This document shows positions 44,645 to 52,806 of a stretch of DNA of 64,000 bases, in pieces. The notes beneath the pieces were generated by a model that saw only the letters and a program-made list of their open reading frames with translations, ran no database searches and had not been told where the DNA came from. The position numbers and the translations under genes are program-made. The DNA comes from Fen-671 sp035502515 (GTDB taxonomy: Bacteria; Actinomycetota; Acidimicrobiia; Acidimicrobiales; Palsa-688), in contig DATJUH010000099.1 in NCBI GenBank assembly GCA_035502515.1, positions 1 through 64,000 on the forward strand, given 5' to 3'. The stretch's first letter is position 1; each line of letters opens with the position of its first letter.

Positions 44645-45203
44645 TCAGATAGCCAGCTTGGTTACGGACAGGTAGAGCTGGGCCGCCCAGGGTACAGCGG
44701 TGTCGGCGGCGAAGTGCCGTTGCATGGCCCGATTTTCGAGGGCATTGTCGAGCGCGGCCATTATCATCGACTGTCGTAGGCTGTGGCCACGGCCCACAGG
44801 TAGACACCGACGTCGGCCGCCGACGTATAAGTGCCGTCTGCCGTCGGTGTGGCTGACCCGCCGGCGAAGGTGAGGTTGTCGATGGGCAAGTTCGTGGCCG
44901 GGTCGATGTCGCGGCTGTAGAAACCCCAGGTGTCCTTGGCGATGCTTATCAATGTCACCCGGTGCGAAGGGCTGAAACCACCTTGGAAATTGAGCACCGA
45001 GTTGGCCCCACCGGCTGTCAACGGAGAGGCGCCGGCGGCTCCCTGGAGCAGCGTGGCCACCAACACGCCAAGAGCAACAAGGGGTAAGACCAGTCGCCAC
45101 CCTCTGCGCCGCGCCCCGCCTTGCCGTCGAGGGCCCGCGACACGGACGAAGCCGAGACCCCGGCCCTCCGGGCTACTTCGAATATGGTGACCCGCTCGGC
45201 CAT
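44645..45203 (-). pseudogene. Deletion-fused remnant of a LacI regulator and a secreted glucoamylase-like gene
   Basis: From the ATG at 45203 (site GAGGAG) the sequence encodes a LacI-type DNA-binding start, ERVTIFEVARRAGVSASSVS, and breaks near residue 30. In another frame the next bases give a signal peptide (LVLPLVALGVLVATLLQGAA) and a glucoamylase-family N-terminus (DTWGFYSRDIDPATNLPIDN, then SAADVGVYLWAVATAY). Near 44770 the frame jumps again to a family C-terminus, SMIMAALDNALENRAMQRHF, ending at 44645. Two internal deletions, one spanning the end of lacI and the start of the hydrolase and one removing the catalytic core, explain the layout. The operators upstream are intact. Confidence 0.75.
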
Positions 45204-45233
45204 CCCGCGCTCCTCAGAGCGTCTACATTCGTC

Positions 45234-45277
45234 GCAAGCGCTGGCGGGCGCAAGCGCTGGCGGGCGCAAGCGCTTGC
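45234..45277. promoter_or_regulatory. Tandem LacI-type operators upstream of the decayed lacI
   Basis: GCAAGCGCT occurs at 45234, 45250 and 45266 with an exact 16-bp period; the third completes the perfect palindrome GCAAGCGCTTGC (45266-45277), a classic LacI-family operator with central CG. The first two are half-matches followed by GGCGGGC. The array lies 31 bases upstream of the remnant lacI start, fitting autoregulation in the ancestral locus. Confidence 0.65.
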
Positions 45278-45418
45278 AGTCGCACTACCCGATTCCGGGC
45301 GCGGGCAAACAGGCGATGGGCGCGGAACGAAGCCGCGCTGGGACCGGCCCGGGCTTCAGCTGCTCAGGGAGGTGACGGTCAGGGGCCGGAGGGCGCCCAC
45401 CGGCGCCACTTCAAGAGG

Positions 45419-46567
45419 TCAGGGGGTGACGGCGACCTTCTCGCCGTAAGGCACGAGCTCCTCCCAGGTGTTCCCGGGAGTAAGCGTGATCCTGGCCCCC
45501 GTTTTACCGTCGATGAACACGGCCGGGTAGTCAAGCTTCGGTCGTTCCCAGTGCCCGTAGAACACAGTGCCGTCCCGGAACACGAAGGCGGGCCCGGTGC
45601 CTTTCAGGGCGAGGTCGTTCTCGTGCGCACCGGTGTCGTCCTCGATGTACGGCGTCGGGCGTTCGAGCACGAACATCACGACCACGTTTGACGCCGTTAT
45701 CTGAGCGCCGTCGCCCTGCACGGCTGGGCCCGTGTCCGAGTAGGACCTGTACCAGAGCCCCGTGTCCTTGTGCCACGTCCAGGTCGTGACGTCGAGAGGG
45801 AAGTACATGTTGACGACGGCGGCCGGGTCGCCACCGAGAACGGGGGGGCCGTAGCTGAAGATGGCCGTAGGAGGCTTCTCCGGGTAATGCAACGCCGCCG
45901 CCGCCGCATAGAGGGCCGAGGTCGACGTCTCCAGGTTGTGGGGGGCGTAGCGGTCCGGGTCGGTCCAATAGGCACCGCCGGCCTTATAGGCGCCGACGTC
46001 ACTCAACAGCGACGTCCGCGAATCGATATCGTCAACGGCCCACTGGATGCCGCCGGAATAGGCAATCAGCATCCTGCCCATGGGTTCGAGGATCTTCGGG
46101 TCGACCAGCCGGGCCGAACGCACCGGCTCGATGCGGTCCGCACTTCCGCACTGGTAAACCGCGATGAACCTGGTTATGCCGCCCTCAACGGGCTCTTCGA
46201 AGACGATGTCGGCTTTGTCGAGGCCCCATTGGGGCCGGGCCTGGGGAAGGTTCTCCACCTTCACGGCCAGCGCCGCGCGGTGCGGGACGCGCCCCCCGGG
46301 AGCGGGCAGGCCAGTCAGCGGGCAGAGAGGGTCTTTATCGGCAGCCAGAGCAGCCTTGCGGTGGTGCGTCCCGGTGGTAGCCGGGCTGGCCTTGACATGC
46401 GCCTTGCGGGCTGTCGTGGTGGTAGTGGCCCTGGTCGTCGACGAGGTCGAGGTCGACGACTTGACCGCGGCAGGCTTGGCATCGCCTCCGCACGCGCTTG
46501 CCAACAAGACTAAAACTGAGGTAACTACAGCCGCCGCCGTGCGGCGCCCGCCCTTTGGGGCCTTCAT
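45419..46567 (-). CDS. DUF3048 domain lipoprotein
   Basis: This 382-residue secreted lipoprotein has a signal peptide with lipobox VLLASAC, a Thr/Ser-rich spacer of about 45 residues and a DUF3048 domain. The domain shows CPLTGLPAP, ALAVKVENLPQARPQWGLDK, ADIVFEEPVEGGITRFIAVY and, near the C-terminus, an FRDGTVFYGHWERP segment. The family (YerB of Bacillus) is extracytoplasmic and of unknown function. The start is the ATG at 46567. It stands alone, divergent from the next MFS gene. Confidence 0.9.
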   Translation of the reverse strand: MKAPKGGRRTAAAVVTSVLVLLASACGGDAKPAAVKSSTSTSSTTRATTTTTARKAHVKASPATTGTHHRKAALAADKDPLCPLTGLPAPGGRVPHRAALAVKVENLPQARPQWGLDKADIVFEEPVEGGITRFIAVYQCGSADRIEPVRSARLVDPKILEPMGRMLIAYSGGIQWAVDDIDSRTSLLSDVGAYKAGGAYWTDPDRYAPHNLETSTSALYAAAAALHYPEKPPTAIFSYGPPVLGGDPAAVVNMYFPLDVTTWTWHKDTGLWYRSYSDTGPAVQGDGAQITASNVVVMFVLERPTPYIEDDTGAHENDLALKGTGPAFVFRDGTVFYGHWERPKLDYPAVFIDGKTGARITLTPGNTWEELVPYGEKVAVTP

Positions 46568-46745
46568 CCTCGCCGATGCTACCTGGGCACGCAGGCCGGA
46601 TGGGTGACGCCCCCACCTCCGAGCCCGAGCCGCCCGGGGTTTTTGTCACACGTATCAGGTACCGTACAAGTGGGACCGACCCTTAACCCAGCCCTTCCCG
46701 CACCAGTCACGTCCGTTTGGCGCGGGTCAGGAAGCGAGGCTGACC

Positions 46746-48368
46746 ATGCCAGCACTGGAACGCAAGTGGTGGACGCTGATGGCCGTCTGCACGGCCACTT
46801 TTATGCTCCTGCTCGATATAACCGTTGTCAACGTGGCGCTGCCCGCCATCCAGCGCTCGCTGCACTCGTCCTTCAGCGACCTGCAATGGGTGGTGGACGC
46901 CTACTCCCTCACGCTCGCCGCCCTCTTGCTCACGGCTGGTGTTATCGGCGACATCCGGGGCAGGCGGGAGGTATTCGCCATCGGGCTCGCCATCTTCACC
47001 GTTTCGTCGTTGGTGTGCGGGCTGTCGACTACTCCGTTGATGCTCAACATTGCCCGGGGCGTGCAAGGTACGGGAGGCGCGGTTATGTTCGCCACCTCCG
47101 TCGCCCTCATAGCGTCCGCATTCCAGGGCCGCGACCGGGGGACGGCCTTCGGCATCTACGGCGCCGTCCTGGGCGGCGCGGTGGCGGTAGGGCCGCTGGT
47201 AGGCGGGGCGCTCACCAGCGGGGTGGGATGGCGCTGGATCTTCTTCGTTAACGTCCCCATCGGCGTCCTCGCCGTTGTGCTCACCCTGGCCAAGATCAAG
47301 GAATCGCGCGACCCGACGGGACGCAGGATCGACTGGTTGGGCGTGATCTTCTTCTCGGTGTCGTTGTTCACTCTCGTCCTCGGGCTCATCAGAGGTAACG
47401 ACGACGGCTGGACCAGCACCAAGATCCTGGTCCTGTTCTGCATCAGCGCCGTAATGATGGCGTCGTTCATCGTGAACGAGCTGAGAGTGCGCCAGCCCAT
47501 GCTCGACCTGAGCCTGTTCCGGCGACCAGCCATGACGGGGGTCTCGCTGGCCGCCTTCACATTGGCCGCATCGATATTTGCGCTCTTCCTCTACATCACC
47601 TTCTACATCCAGGACGGCCTGGGTTACGGCCCGCTGGCTGCCGGCCTGCGCTTCCTGCCGATCACCGTGATGGCCTTCATCGTGGCCCCCATAGCCGGCA
47701 AGTTGACCGTAAAGGTCCAGAGCCGCTTCCCTTTGAGCCTGGGCCTGTTGCTGTGCGGCGCCGGGATGCTGCTAATGGCCACCACCACGCCTTCATCGGG
47801 TTGGACGGGCCTGCTACCGGGGTTCGTGCTCACCGGGGTGGGGATCGGCCTGGTCAACCCCGTCCTGGCGTCAGCATCGGTGGCCGTGGTGCCGGTCGAG
47901 CGAAGCGGGATGGCCGCCGGGGCCAACTCGACGTTCCGTCAGGTGGGCATCGCCACCGGCATCGCCGGCCTCGGCGCCGTGTTTGCCGACCAGATCCAGC
48001 AGCACACCACGGCCGTGCTCTCCGCCACTGCTGTGGGCCGCGAAGTGTTGCGCCGGGGCGGGGAGCAACTGGCCGGCGCCATGCAGTCCGGCGGCGTCCG
48101 GGAGGCCGCCGCAGCCATACCCTCGGCGCAAGCCGAGGCGGTGTTGTTGCACGCCTACCGCATCGGCTTCTCGCATACTTTCAACGTGCTCATGGTCATT
48201 GGGGCGATCATCGCCTTTGTCGGCGCCGTCTGTGCACTGACGCTGGTGCGCCAGCGCGACTTCGTCTACAACGTGGTCGGTACCCGCAGCCGGGAGACGG
48301 TGGGGGCGGGGCAGGGCGCCGACAGCCGGCAGCCCGAGACCGGTTGGGCGGAGCCCTCGCCGGCCTGA
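46746..48368 (+). CDS. MFS drug:H+ antiporter, DHA2 (EmrB/QacA) type
   Basis: This 540-residue, 14-span transporter has FMLLLDITVVNVALPAIQRS in span 1 with the DHA2 Asp, motif A GVIGDIRGRREVF, and the antiporter motif region GAVLGGAVAVGPLVGGALTS. The C-terminal 35 residues are a soluble tail. It should export hydrophobic compounds in exchange for protons. No regulator is next to it; the DUF3048 gene is divergent across 178 bases. Confidence 0.9.
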   Translation: MPALERKWWTLMAVCTATFMLLLDITVVNVALPAIQRSLHSSFSDLQWVVDAYSLTLAALLLTAGVIGDIRGRREVFAIGLAIFTVSSLVCGLSTTPLMLNIARGVQGTGGAVMFATSVALIASAFQGRDRGTAFGIYGAVLGGAVAVGPLVGGALTSGVGWRWIFFVNVPIGVLAVVLTLAKIKESRDPTGRRIDWLGVIFFSVSLFTLVLGLIRGNDDGWTSTKILVLFCISAVMMASFIVNELRVRQPMLDLSLFRRPAMTGVSLAAFTLAASIFALFLYITFYIQDGLGYGPLAAGLRFLPITVMAFIVAPIAGKLTVKVQSRFPLSLGLLLCGAGMLLMATTTPSSGWTGLLPGFVLTGVGIGLVNPVLASASVAVVPVERSGMAAGANSTFRQVGIATGIAGLGAVFADQIQQHTTAVLSATAVGREVLRRGGEQLAGAMQSGGVREAAAAIPSAQAEAVLLHAYRIGFSHTFNVLMVIGAIIAFVGAVCALTLVRQRDFVYNVVGTRSRETVGAGQGADSRQPETGWAEPSPA

Positions 48369-48459
48369 GCTTGCCGGCCTGAGGCTGGGCGGAGCGTTCG
48401 CACGCCCAGGTTTGCCCTGGCGGGAGTGACCTCAGCCTCGGCCAGCACGCGGGGACTGT

Positions 48460-48494
48460 GCGCGGTAGGTGCTCCTATCGTTACCCCAGCGCGC
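48460..48494 (-). repeat. 35-bp palindromic dispersed element, copy 3 (inverted)
   Basis: On the minus strand this reads GCGCGCTGGGGTAACGATAG followed by GAGCACCTACCGCGC, matching copies 1 and 2 at most positions. It lies between the convergent ends of two MFS genes (48368 and 48591). The left flank GGGGACTGTGCGCG also matches the left flank of copy 2 (GGGGACTTGTGCGCG). Confidence 0.75.
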
Positions 48495-48590
48495 ACAATC
48501 CTCGCGTCGCGGACCACGTGAGCCGAACCTCATACGTCTGCTCGATGCTCAACCGGGCCGAGGAACCGGGCTAAGAAACAACCCGGTAAC

Positions 48591-50447
48591 TCAGGGCCTC
48601 TGGTGGGCTCCCGCAGCGGGCACGTCGGCAGTCTGAGAGCCAGCGGCCAGCCGGTTGCGCCCCACCCGGCGGATACGCCCCGCCGCCATCGCCGAACGGA
48701 CGGCCATACGGAACCGGCCTGGCCCCCAGTATTGAGCCCTCACCGCTCGCGAGAGCTGCAGTGGCGACATCGGGCCGGCACTGTTCACCATGTCGACGAT
48801 GGCGTCGACCTCCCGGCCCAGGTAGGGGTCGTCGCGCGGGTAAAGCGACGCTTGCGGCCGGGGTGACCAGGCGGCCTGCCCGAAGCGCCGCCACGGCGGT
48901 GGGTACGGGCCCACCGGGCTGGGGGCAGGGCGAGCCGCGGTCCTGGCTGGCGCGGCCGGCGTCGTTTCTTCTCCCGCCGTCGTCTCCTCTGTCGCCGACA
49001 ACGGCGCCGCGATGTCCTCCAGGCTCTGCTGTTCGGCGTCGACGCCGAGGAAAACCTCGACCAAACCGGCCGCAGCCATCAGGCAACCGCCGATCAAATA
49101 TCCGATCGCCATGTCACCCGGGCGCTTGGTGGCAACAAGCTGGCCAAAAAGAACGGGGCCGATAATGCCGCCGAGGCCGGTGCCGATGGCGTAGAAAAAA
49201 GCGATGGCCAACGCCCTTGTTTCCATAGGGAAAATCTCGCTAACCGTCAGATAGGCGGAACTGGCGCCCGCCGAAGCCAGGAAGAAGATCACCACCCAGG
49301 CCACGGTCTGGCTGAACGCAGTCAGGTCGCCCCGGTCGAATAGCCAGGCCGTAATGGCCAGTAACGCCCCGGAAGAGAGGTACGTCCCGGCGATCATCGG
49401 GCGTCGGCCGACCACATCGAAAAGACGGCCCAGTATCAACGGTCCCAGCAGGTTGCCCACGGCGAAGGCGATGAGGTAGTAGCCCACGGAGGAAGACGAC
49501 ACGTGGTAGAAGGTCGTGAGGACAAGCGCATACGTGAAGAAGACGGCGTTGTACAGGAACGCCTGCCCCACGAACAGCGACAGGCCGAGGACGGACCGGC
49601 GCGGGTAACTGCCGAAGACGACTCGCGCTACCTCCACGAAGCTGACCGGCGGCCGCTGCCGTACTTTGATGGCCTCCCCGGGATCCTCCAGCTCTCGACC
49701 GGTCGACTCGCGCACCTGCCGCTCGATGTCATCGACGATGCGATCGGCCTCCTCGGACCGCCCGTGCGTAAAGAGCCAGCGCGGGCTCTCCGGCAGATGT
49801 CGCCTGACGATCAGGACGCCCAGCCCGAGCACGGCGCCCATGAAGAAGCAAACCCGCCACCCCAGGTCCACCGCCAGCACTCTGGGGTCCAGAAGCACCA
49901 GTGTGGCCGCCGCTCCGACCGCAGTCCCGACCCAGTACGAGCCGTTTACCAGAAGGTCGACCGTCCCTCGCACGCGGGCCGGGATAAGTTCATCGATAGC
50001 CGAATTTATGGCGGAGTACTCGCCCCCGATGCCCATGCCGGTGAGGAACCGAAAGATGAAGAACATCCAGGCGTCCTGGGATGTAGCCGTCAAGACGGTG
50101 GCGATGAGGTACAGCCCCAGGGTCACCAGGAAAAGGCGGCGCCGGCCATAGCGGTCCGTGAGGTGCCCGAACAAGAGAGCGCCGACGCATGCGCCGGCCA
50201 CGTAGACACCGGCGGCAGTACCCACCTGTGCCGTGCTGATTGTGATGCCGCTCCCCTTCATGGTGAGCGTGCTCCCAACGGCGCCGACGATGGTGACCTC
50301 GAGCCCGTCGAGGATCCACACCGTCCCCAGCCCGATCAACACCAGCCAGTGCCAGCGTGACCACGGTAAGCGGTCGAGCCGGCCTGGCACCGTAGTTTCA
50401 GTTGTGCCGCGATCGGGCTCTCGGGCTACAGCAACGCGCGCTGTCAT
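48591..50447 (-). CDS. MFS metabolite transporter (sugar/aromatic-acid porter type) with C-terminal winged-helix-like domain
   Basis: This 618-residue protein has 12 predicted spans in about residues 30-465, with GHLTDRYGRRRLFLVT (motif A), FRFLTGMGIGGEYSAINSAI and LPESPRWLFTHGRSEEA, the hallmark of the sugar porter and benzoate/niacin-type families. After a Pro/Ala/Thr-rich linker, residues about 540-603 (GREVDAIVDMVNSAGPMSPL, QLSRAVRAQYWGPGRFRMAV, then GRIRRVGRNRLAAG) resemble a winged helix. Such a tail on a transporter could regulate it or bind DNA or a partner. The GTG start at 50447 has a weak ribosome site. The substrate is unknown. Confidence 0.85.
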   Translation of the reverse strand: MTARVAVAREPDRGTTETTVPGRLDRLPWSRWHWLVLIGLGTVWILDGLEVTIVGAVGSTLTMKGSGITISTAQVGTAAGVYVAGACVGALLFGHLTDRYGRRRLFLVTLGLYLIATVLTATSQDAWMFFIFRFLTGMGIGGEYSAINSAIDELIPARVRGTVDLLVNGSYWVGTAVGAAATLVLLDPRVLAVDLGWRVCFFMGAVLGLGVLIVRRHLPESPRWLFTHGRSEEADRIVDDIERQVRESTGRELEDPGEAIKVRQRPPVSFVEVARVVFGSYPRRSVLGLSLFVGQAFLYNAVFFTYALVLTTFYHVSSSSVGYYLIAFAVGNLLGPLILGRLFDVVGRRPMIAGTYLSSGALLAITAWLFDRGDLTAFSQTVAWVVIFFLASAGASSAYLTVSEIFPMETRALAIAFFYAIGTGLGGIIGPVLFGQLVATKRPGDMAIGYLIGGCLMAAAGLVEVFLGVDAEQQSLEDIAAPLSATEETTAGEETTPAAPARTAARPAPSPVGPYPPPWRRFGQAAWSPRPQASLYPRDDPYLGREVDAIVDMVNSAGPMSPLQLSRAVRAQYWGPGRFRMAVRSAMAAGRIRRVGRNRLAAGSQTADVPAAGAHQRP

Positions 50448-50809
50448 TTACTCTTCACCCATCCCTTTGCTTGCCGCTTTTCAATGTTCCGCCGGTGAGC
50501 TTGTGCCCAACACTTACCGCCCATCAGCAGCCCACTTGGTGCAAACACATACCCTGATTTGTTTGATCTATAAACGACTCGTACCGCCGAACGGAAAGAA
50601 AGCTCGATAAACTCCGGAGAGCTGGCAGCTGTCCTTTCCTGGCCCCGATCACGAGGCAGGACAGGCGCTGGAAGCCCGGAGATGTGTGGCATCCGTTTGA
50701 AGGGGGTATGAACGGGTTGTCGGCTGGGTAATGGCCAACCGTGAGCTTATGAGCCAAAGAGGCTCCGGACTGGTACTCCCTTTACCCAAACAGTAGAAAG
50801 GACCGATCG
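50448..50809. other. Intergenic region upstream of the small hydrophobic protein gene
   Basis: Only short open frames without support occur in these 362 bases. It contains AT-rich tracts (near 50550-50575), a candidate stress-type promoter at 50684-50709, and a second GGGTAA motif at 50726-50731. The end carries the GAAAGGA ribosome site of the gene at 50810. Confidence 0.5.
50684..50709 (+). promoter_or_regulatory. Candidate SigB/SigH-type promoter
   Basis: GTGT (50684-50687), a 16-base spacer and GGGTAT (50704-50709) fit the actinobacterial stress-sigma consensus GNNT-N14-16-GGGTAY. Transcription would start near 50716, about 94 bases before the small hydrophobic protein gene. Single-site match; inference only. 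Confidence 0.4.
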
Positions 50810-50971
50810 ATGTTATTGCTGGCCCTCGTATTGCTGCTCGCCCTATTGTTCCTGGGCTTGGGATTCACCCTGCATTTCCTCTGGATCATCGCTGCTATCG
50901 TGTTTGTCTTCTGGCTGGCCGGTTTCGCTTTCCGAGCCGGCAGTGGCGGCGGGCGCTGGTATTACTGGTGA
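50810..50971 (+). CDS. Small hydrophobic membrane protein (53 residues)
   Basis: The frame begins MLLLALVLLLALLFLGLGFT and ends GGGRWYYW. Nearly the whole chain forms two membrane spans separated by LHFLW. It matches the small hydrophobic proteins of actinobacteria that end in an aromatic, Arg/Trp/Tyr-containing tail, often linked to osmotic or stress sigma factors. The GAAAGGA site is well placed 7-10 bases before the ATG. It is easily missed because of its size. Function is unknown. Confidence 0.75.
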   Translation: MLLLALVLLLALLFLGLGFTLHFLWIIAAIVFVFWLAGFAFRAGSGGGRWYYW

Positions 50972-51138
50972 GCGCCCGAACGGCAAGCTCGGCCAGTTAG
51001 TTGCTGCCAGTGCCAGGCCAGTTAGTTCTTGGTAATGGTAGCGTTGCGTGCCGACAGGGAAGCCACCCTCGCCCGGTCCTGGTTCGAGACCTTGAAGCCG
51101 GCGCGGGTGGCTTTGCCTGTGCTTTCTAATTTCTGGTT

Positions 51139-51984
51139 ATGAGCGTGAACGGGGCCTGGCTGGCGCATGTTGGTCTCGCCAACCCGGGATCCGCGCTGCT
51201 GGCAGCCGCTTCGCCGAGCGTGGCCGGGGCGCCGAACGTAGAGGGGTGGGCTCAGCTCGGCGAGCTCGGACTGGCCTTCGTGCTGTCTGCACTTATCGGC
51301 ATCGAGCGAGAAGTGCGCCAGAAGAGCGCCGGCCTGCGGACCTACACCCTGGTGGGTGTGGGTGCCGCCCTCTTCATGCTGGTGAGCAAGTACGGCTTCA
51401 ACGATGTGCTGGCACCTGGCCGGGTGGTACTGGATCCGTCCCGGGTCGCGGCTCAGATCGTGACCGGTATCGGGTTCCTCGGCGCCGGCCTTATCTTCGT
51501 GCGCCGCGGCTCCGTTCACGGCCTGACGACGGCCGCCGGAGTCTGGGTTACCGCCGCTGTGGGGTCAGCCGCCGGGGCCGGCCTTCCGGTGCTCGCAGCA
51601 TTAACGACGGCCATCTACTTCCTGGTAACGACCGCCTTCAAATGGTTGGCGCCGAGGCTGCCTGGCGCGGGGCCCGCCGTGGCTACGGTCAGAGCCCGTT
51701 ACCCCCAGGGCCAGGGCATTCTGGGTACCTTGCTCGGTACGGCCACGGCCCGTGGCTTCACGATCGATAGTTTGTCCACCGACCGTCCAGATGACGGAAA
51801 GCCGGGCCGGCCAGGACAGGATGGGCCAGGACAGGACGGGACAGCACAAGACGGGCGGATCCTGACGGAACTAACCCTCCAGGTGCACGGCAAGTCCGGG
51901 CTCTTCGAGCTTACGGCGGCTTTGTCCGAGATCCCGGGGGTGGAGGCTGTCATGGTCGAAGATCTGAACGGCCACAGCGAATAG
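51139..51984 (+). CDS. MgtC/SapB family membrane protein
   Basis: This 281-residue protein has the MgtC membrane domain (LGLAFVLSALIGIEREVRQK, then AGLRTYTLVGVGAALFMLVS and GIGFLGAGLIFVRRGSVHGL) with about five spans. A C-terminal soluble ACT-like domain (ILTELTLQVHGKSGLFELTA) follows. Between them is a Gly/Gln/Asp-rich insert with repeated GQDG units. MgtC proteins act in low-magnesium survival and modulate membrane ATPase activity. ATG at 51139 is the only convincing start. Confidence 0.88.
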   Translation: MSVNGAWLAHVGLANPGSALLAAASPSVAGAPNVEGWAQLGELGLAFVLSALIGIEREVRQKSAGLRTYTLVGVGAALFMLVSKYGFNDVLAPGRVVLDPSRVAAQIVTGIGFLGAGLIFVRRGSVHGLTTAAGVWVTAAVGSAAGAGLPVLAALTTAIYFLVTTAFKWLAPRLPGAGPAVATVRARYPQGQGILGTLLGTATARGFTIDSLSTDRPDDGKPGRPGQDGPGQDGTAQDGRILTELTLQVHGKSGLFELTAALSEIPGVEAVMVEDLNGHSE

Positions 51985-52099
51985 TGCAGCTGTGCGGCCG
52001 TATCGTCTCCTTAGGGCGCTCTTGCTAACCTCTCACCAGGGTTGCCCACACCTCGATGGCCGATGCCACTCGAGACGGCACGGCGATCCCGGGGTGGCC

Positions 52100-52459
52100 A
52101 TGGACGACGAGAGAGCAGACGAACGAGAAGAGGACAAGAGCCCGAGCCTGGAGGGGGCAGAGGTCTCGGTCGAGCATTGGCACGAGGGGCCTAACATCCT
52201 CGTGGTACGGGTCCGCGGCGAAGTCGACATGTCGAACGCATCTAACGTCCAGGAGCTCGTCGACCAGGCCATGAGCCCAGATCTCGAGCGTCTCGTCTTC
52301 GACCTCGGAGCCCTGGAGTTCATCGACAGTTCAGGCCTGGCCGTGTTGCTGGCTGCAGCTCAGAAGGTCGCCTCGGTGCAACTGCGCAACCCGTCGCCTA
52401 TCGTCCGGGGCGTTATCGAGGTCACCGGGCTGGTCGAGACCCTGCCCATAGAAGTATGA
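52100..52459 (+). CDS. STAS-domain anti-anti-sigma factor
   Basis: This protein of about 119 residues has an SpoIIAA/RsbV-type STAS domain: ILVVRVRGEVDMSNASNVQE, then LVFDLGALEFIDSSGLAVLL. The Ser in DSSG is the phosphorylation switch. The N-terminal 20 residues are acidic and disordered. The dephosphorylated form would bind an anti-sigma kinase and free a stress sigma factor. No kinase or sigma gene is adjacent, but stress-type promoters occur on both sides (50684 and 54660). The ATG at 52100 is preferred over upstream starts in the same frame. Confidence 0.85.
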   Translation: MDDERADEREEDKSPSLEGAEVSVEHWHEGPNILVVRVRGEVDMSNASNVQELVDQAMSPDLERLVFDLGALEFIDSSGLAVLLAAAQKVASVQLRNPSPIVRGVIEVTGLVETLPIEV

Positions 52460-52806
52460 GCCGGTAGCGGCCGGCTCTGAACCCTGAAAGCAGTGCTGCC
52501 CAGGCAGGCCTGGCGCCGCCTGGGGGGCTGACCCGCCTCATGACTAACGCAATCGGCCGACGAACGCAATCAGATCAGCCCTTTTGCGGCAGGGCGGGCA
52601 CAAACTAAAAAGAGCTTATTTCCCGTTGCCCTTTCCGGTGCTGATTTTGAGTTACCCGACCGGGGGAACGGGATTTGCGCCCGTTTCGCCACCGGCCCTG
52701 TGGGTATCACTAGGGCCTGCGCCCGCTCGAGCCCGTCCAGGCCGACCTTTCGACGCTAGTTGAGCGTGTAACGGAAAGCGCAGGCGGCCCGGCGCGTCTT
52801 CGCGTC
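52460..52806. other. Intergenic region between the STAS gene and an MFS gene
   Basis: No gene is seen in these 347 bases. Two direct AACGCAATC repeats lie near 52539 and 52564, and a 6-bp-stem hairpin AACGGG/CCCGTT near 52666. The frame of the next gene is open back to 52714 without a standard start codon, so its promoter and true start may lie in the last 100 bases. Confidence 0.45.

Noticed and set aside
44256..44675. 139-codon plus-strand frame crossing the pentanucleotide repeat
   Set aside because: Composition is random-like and the repeat encodes SAVQC-type noise; no family resemblance or ribosome site.
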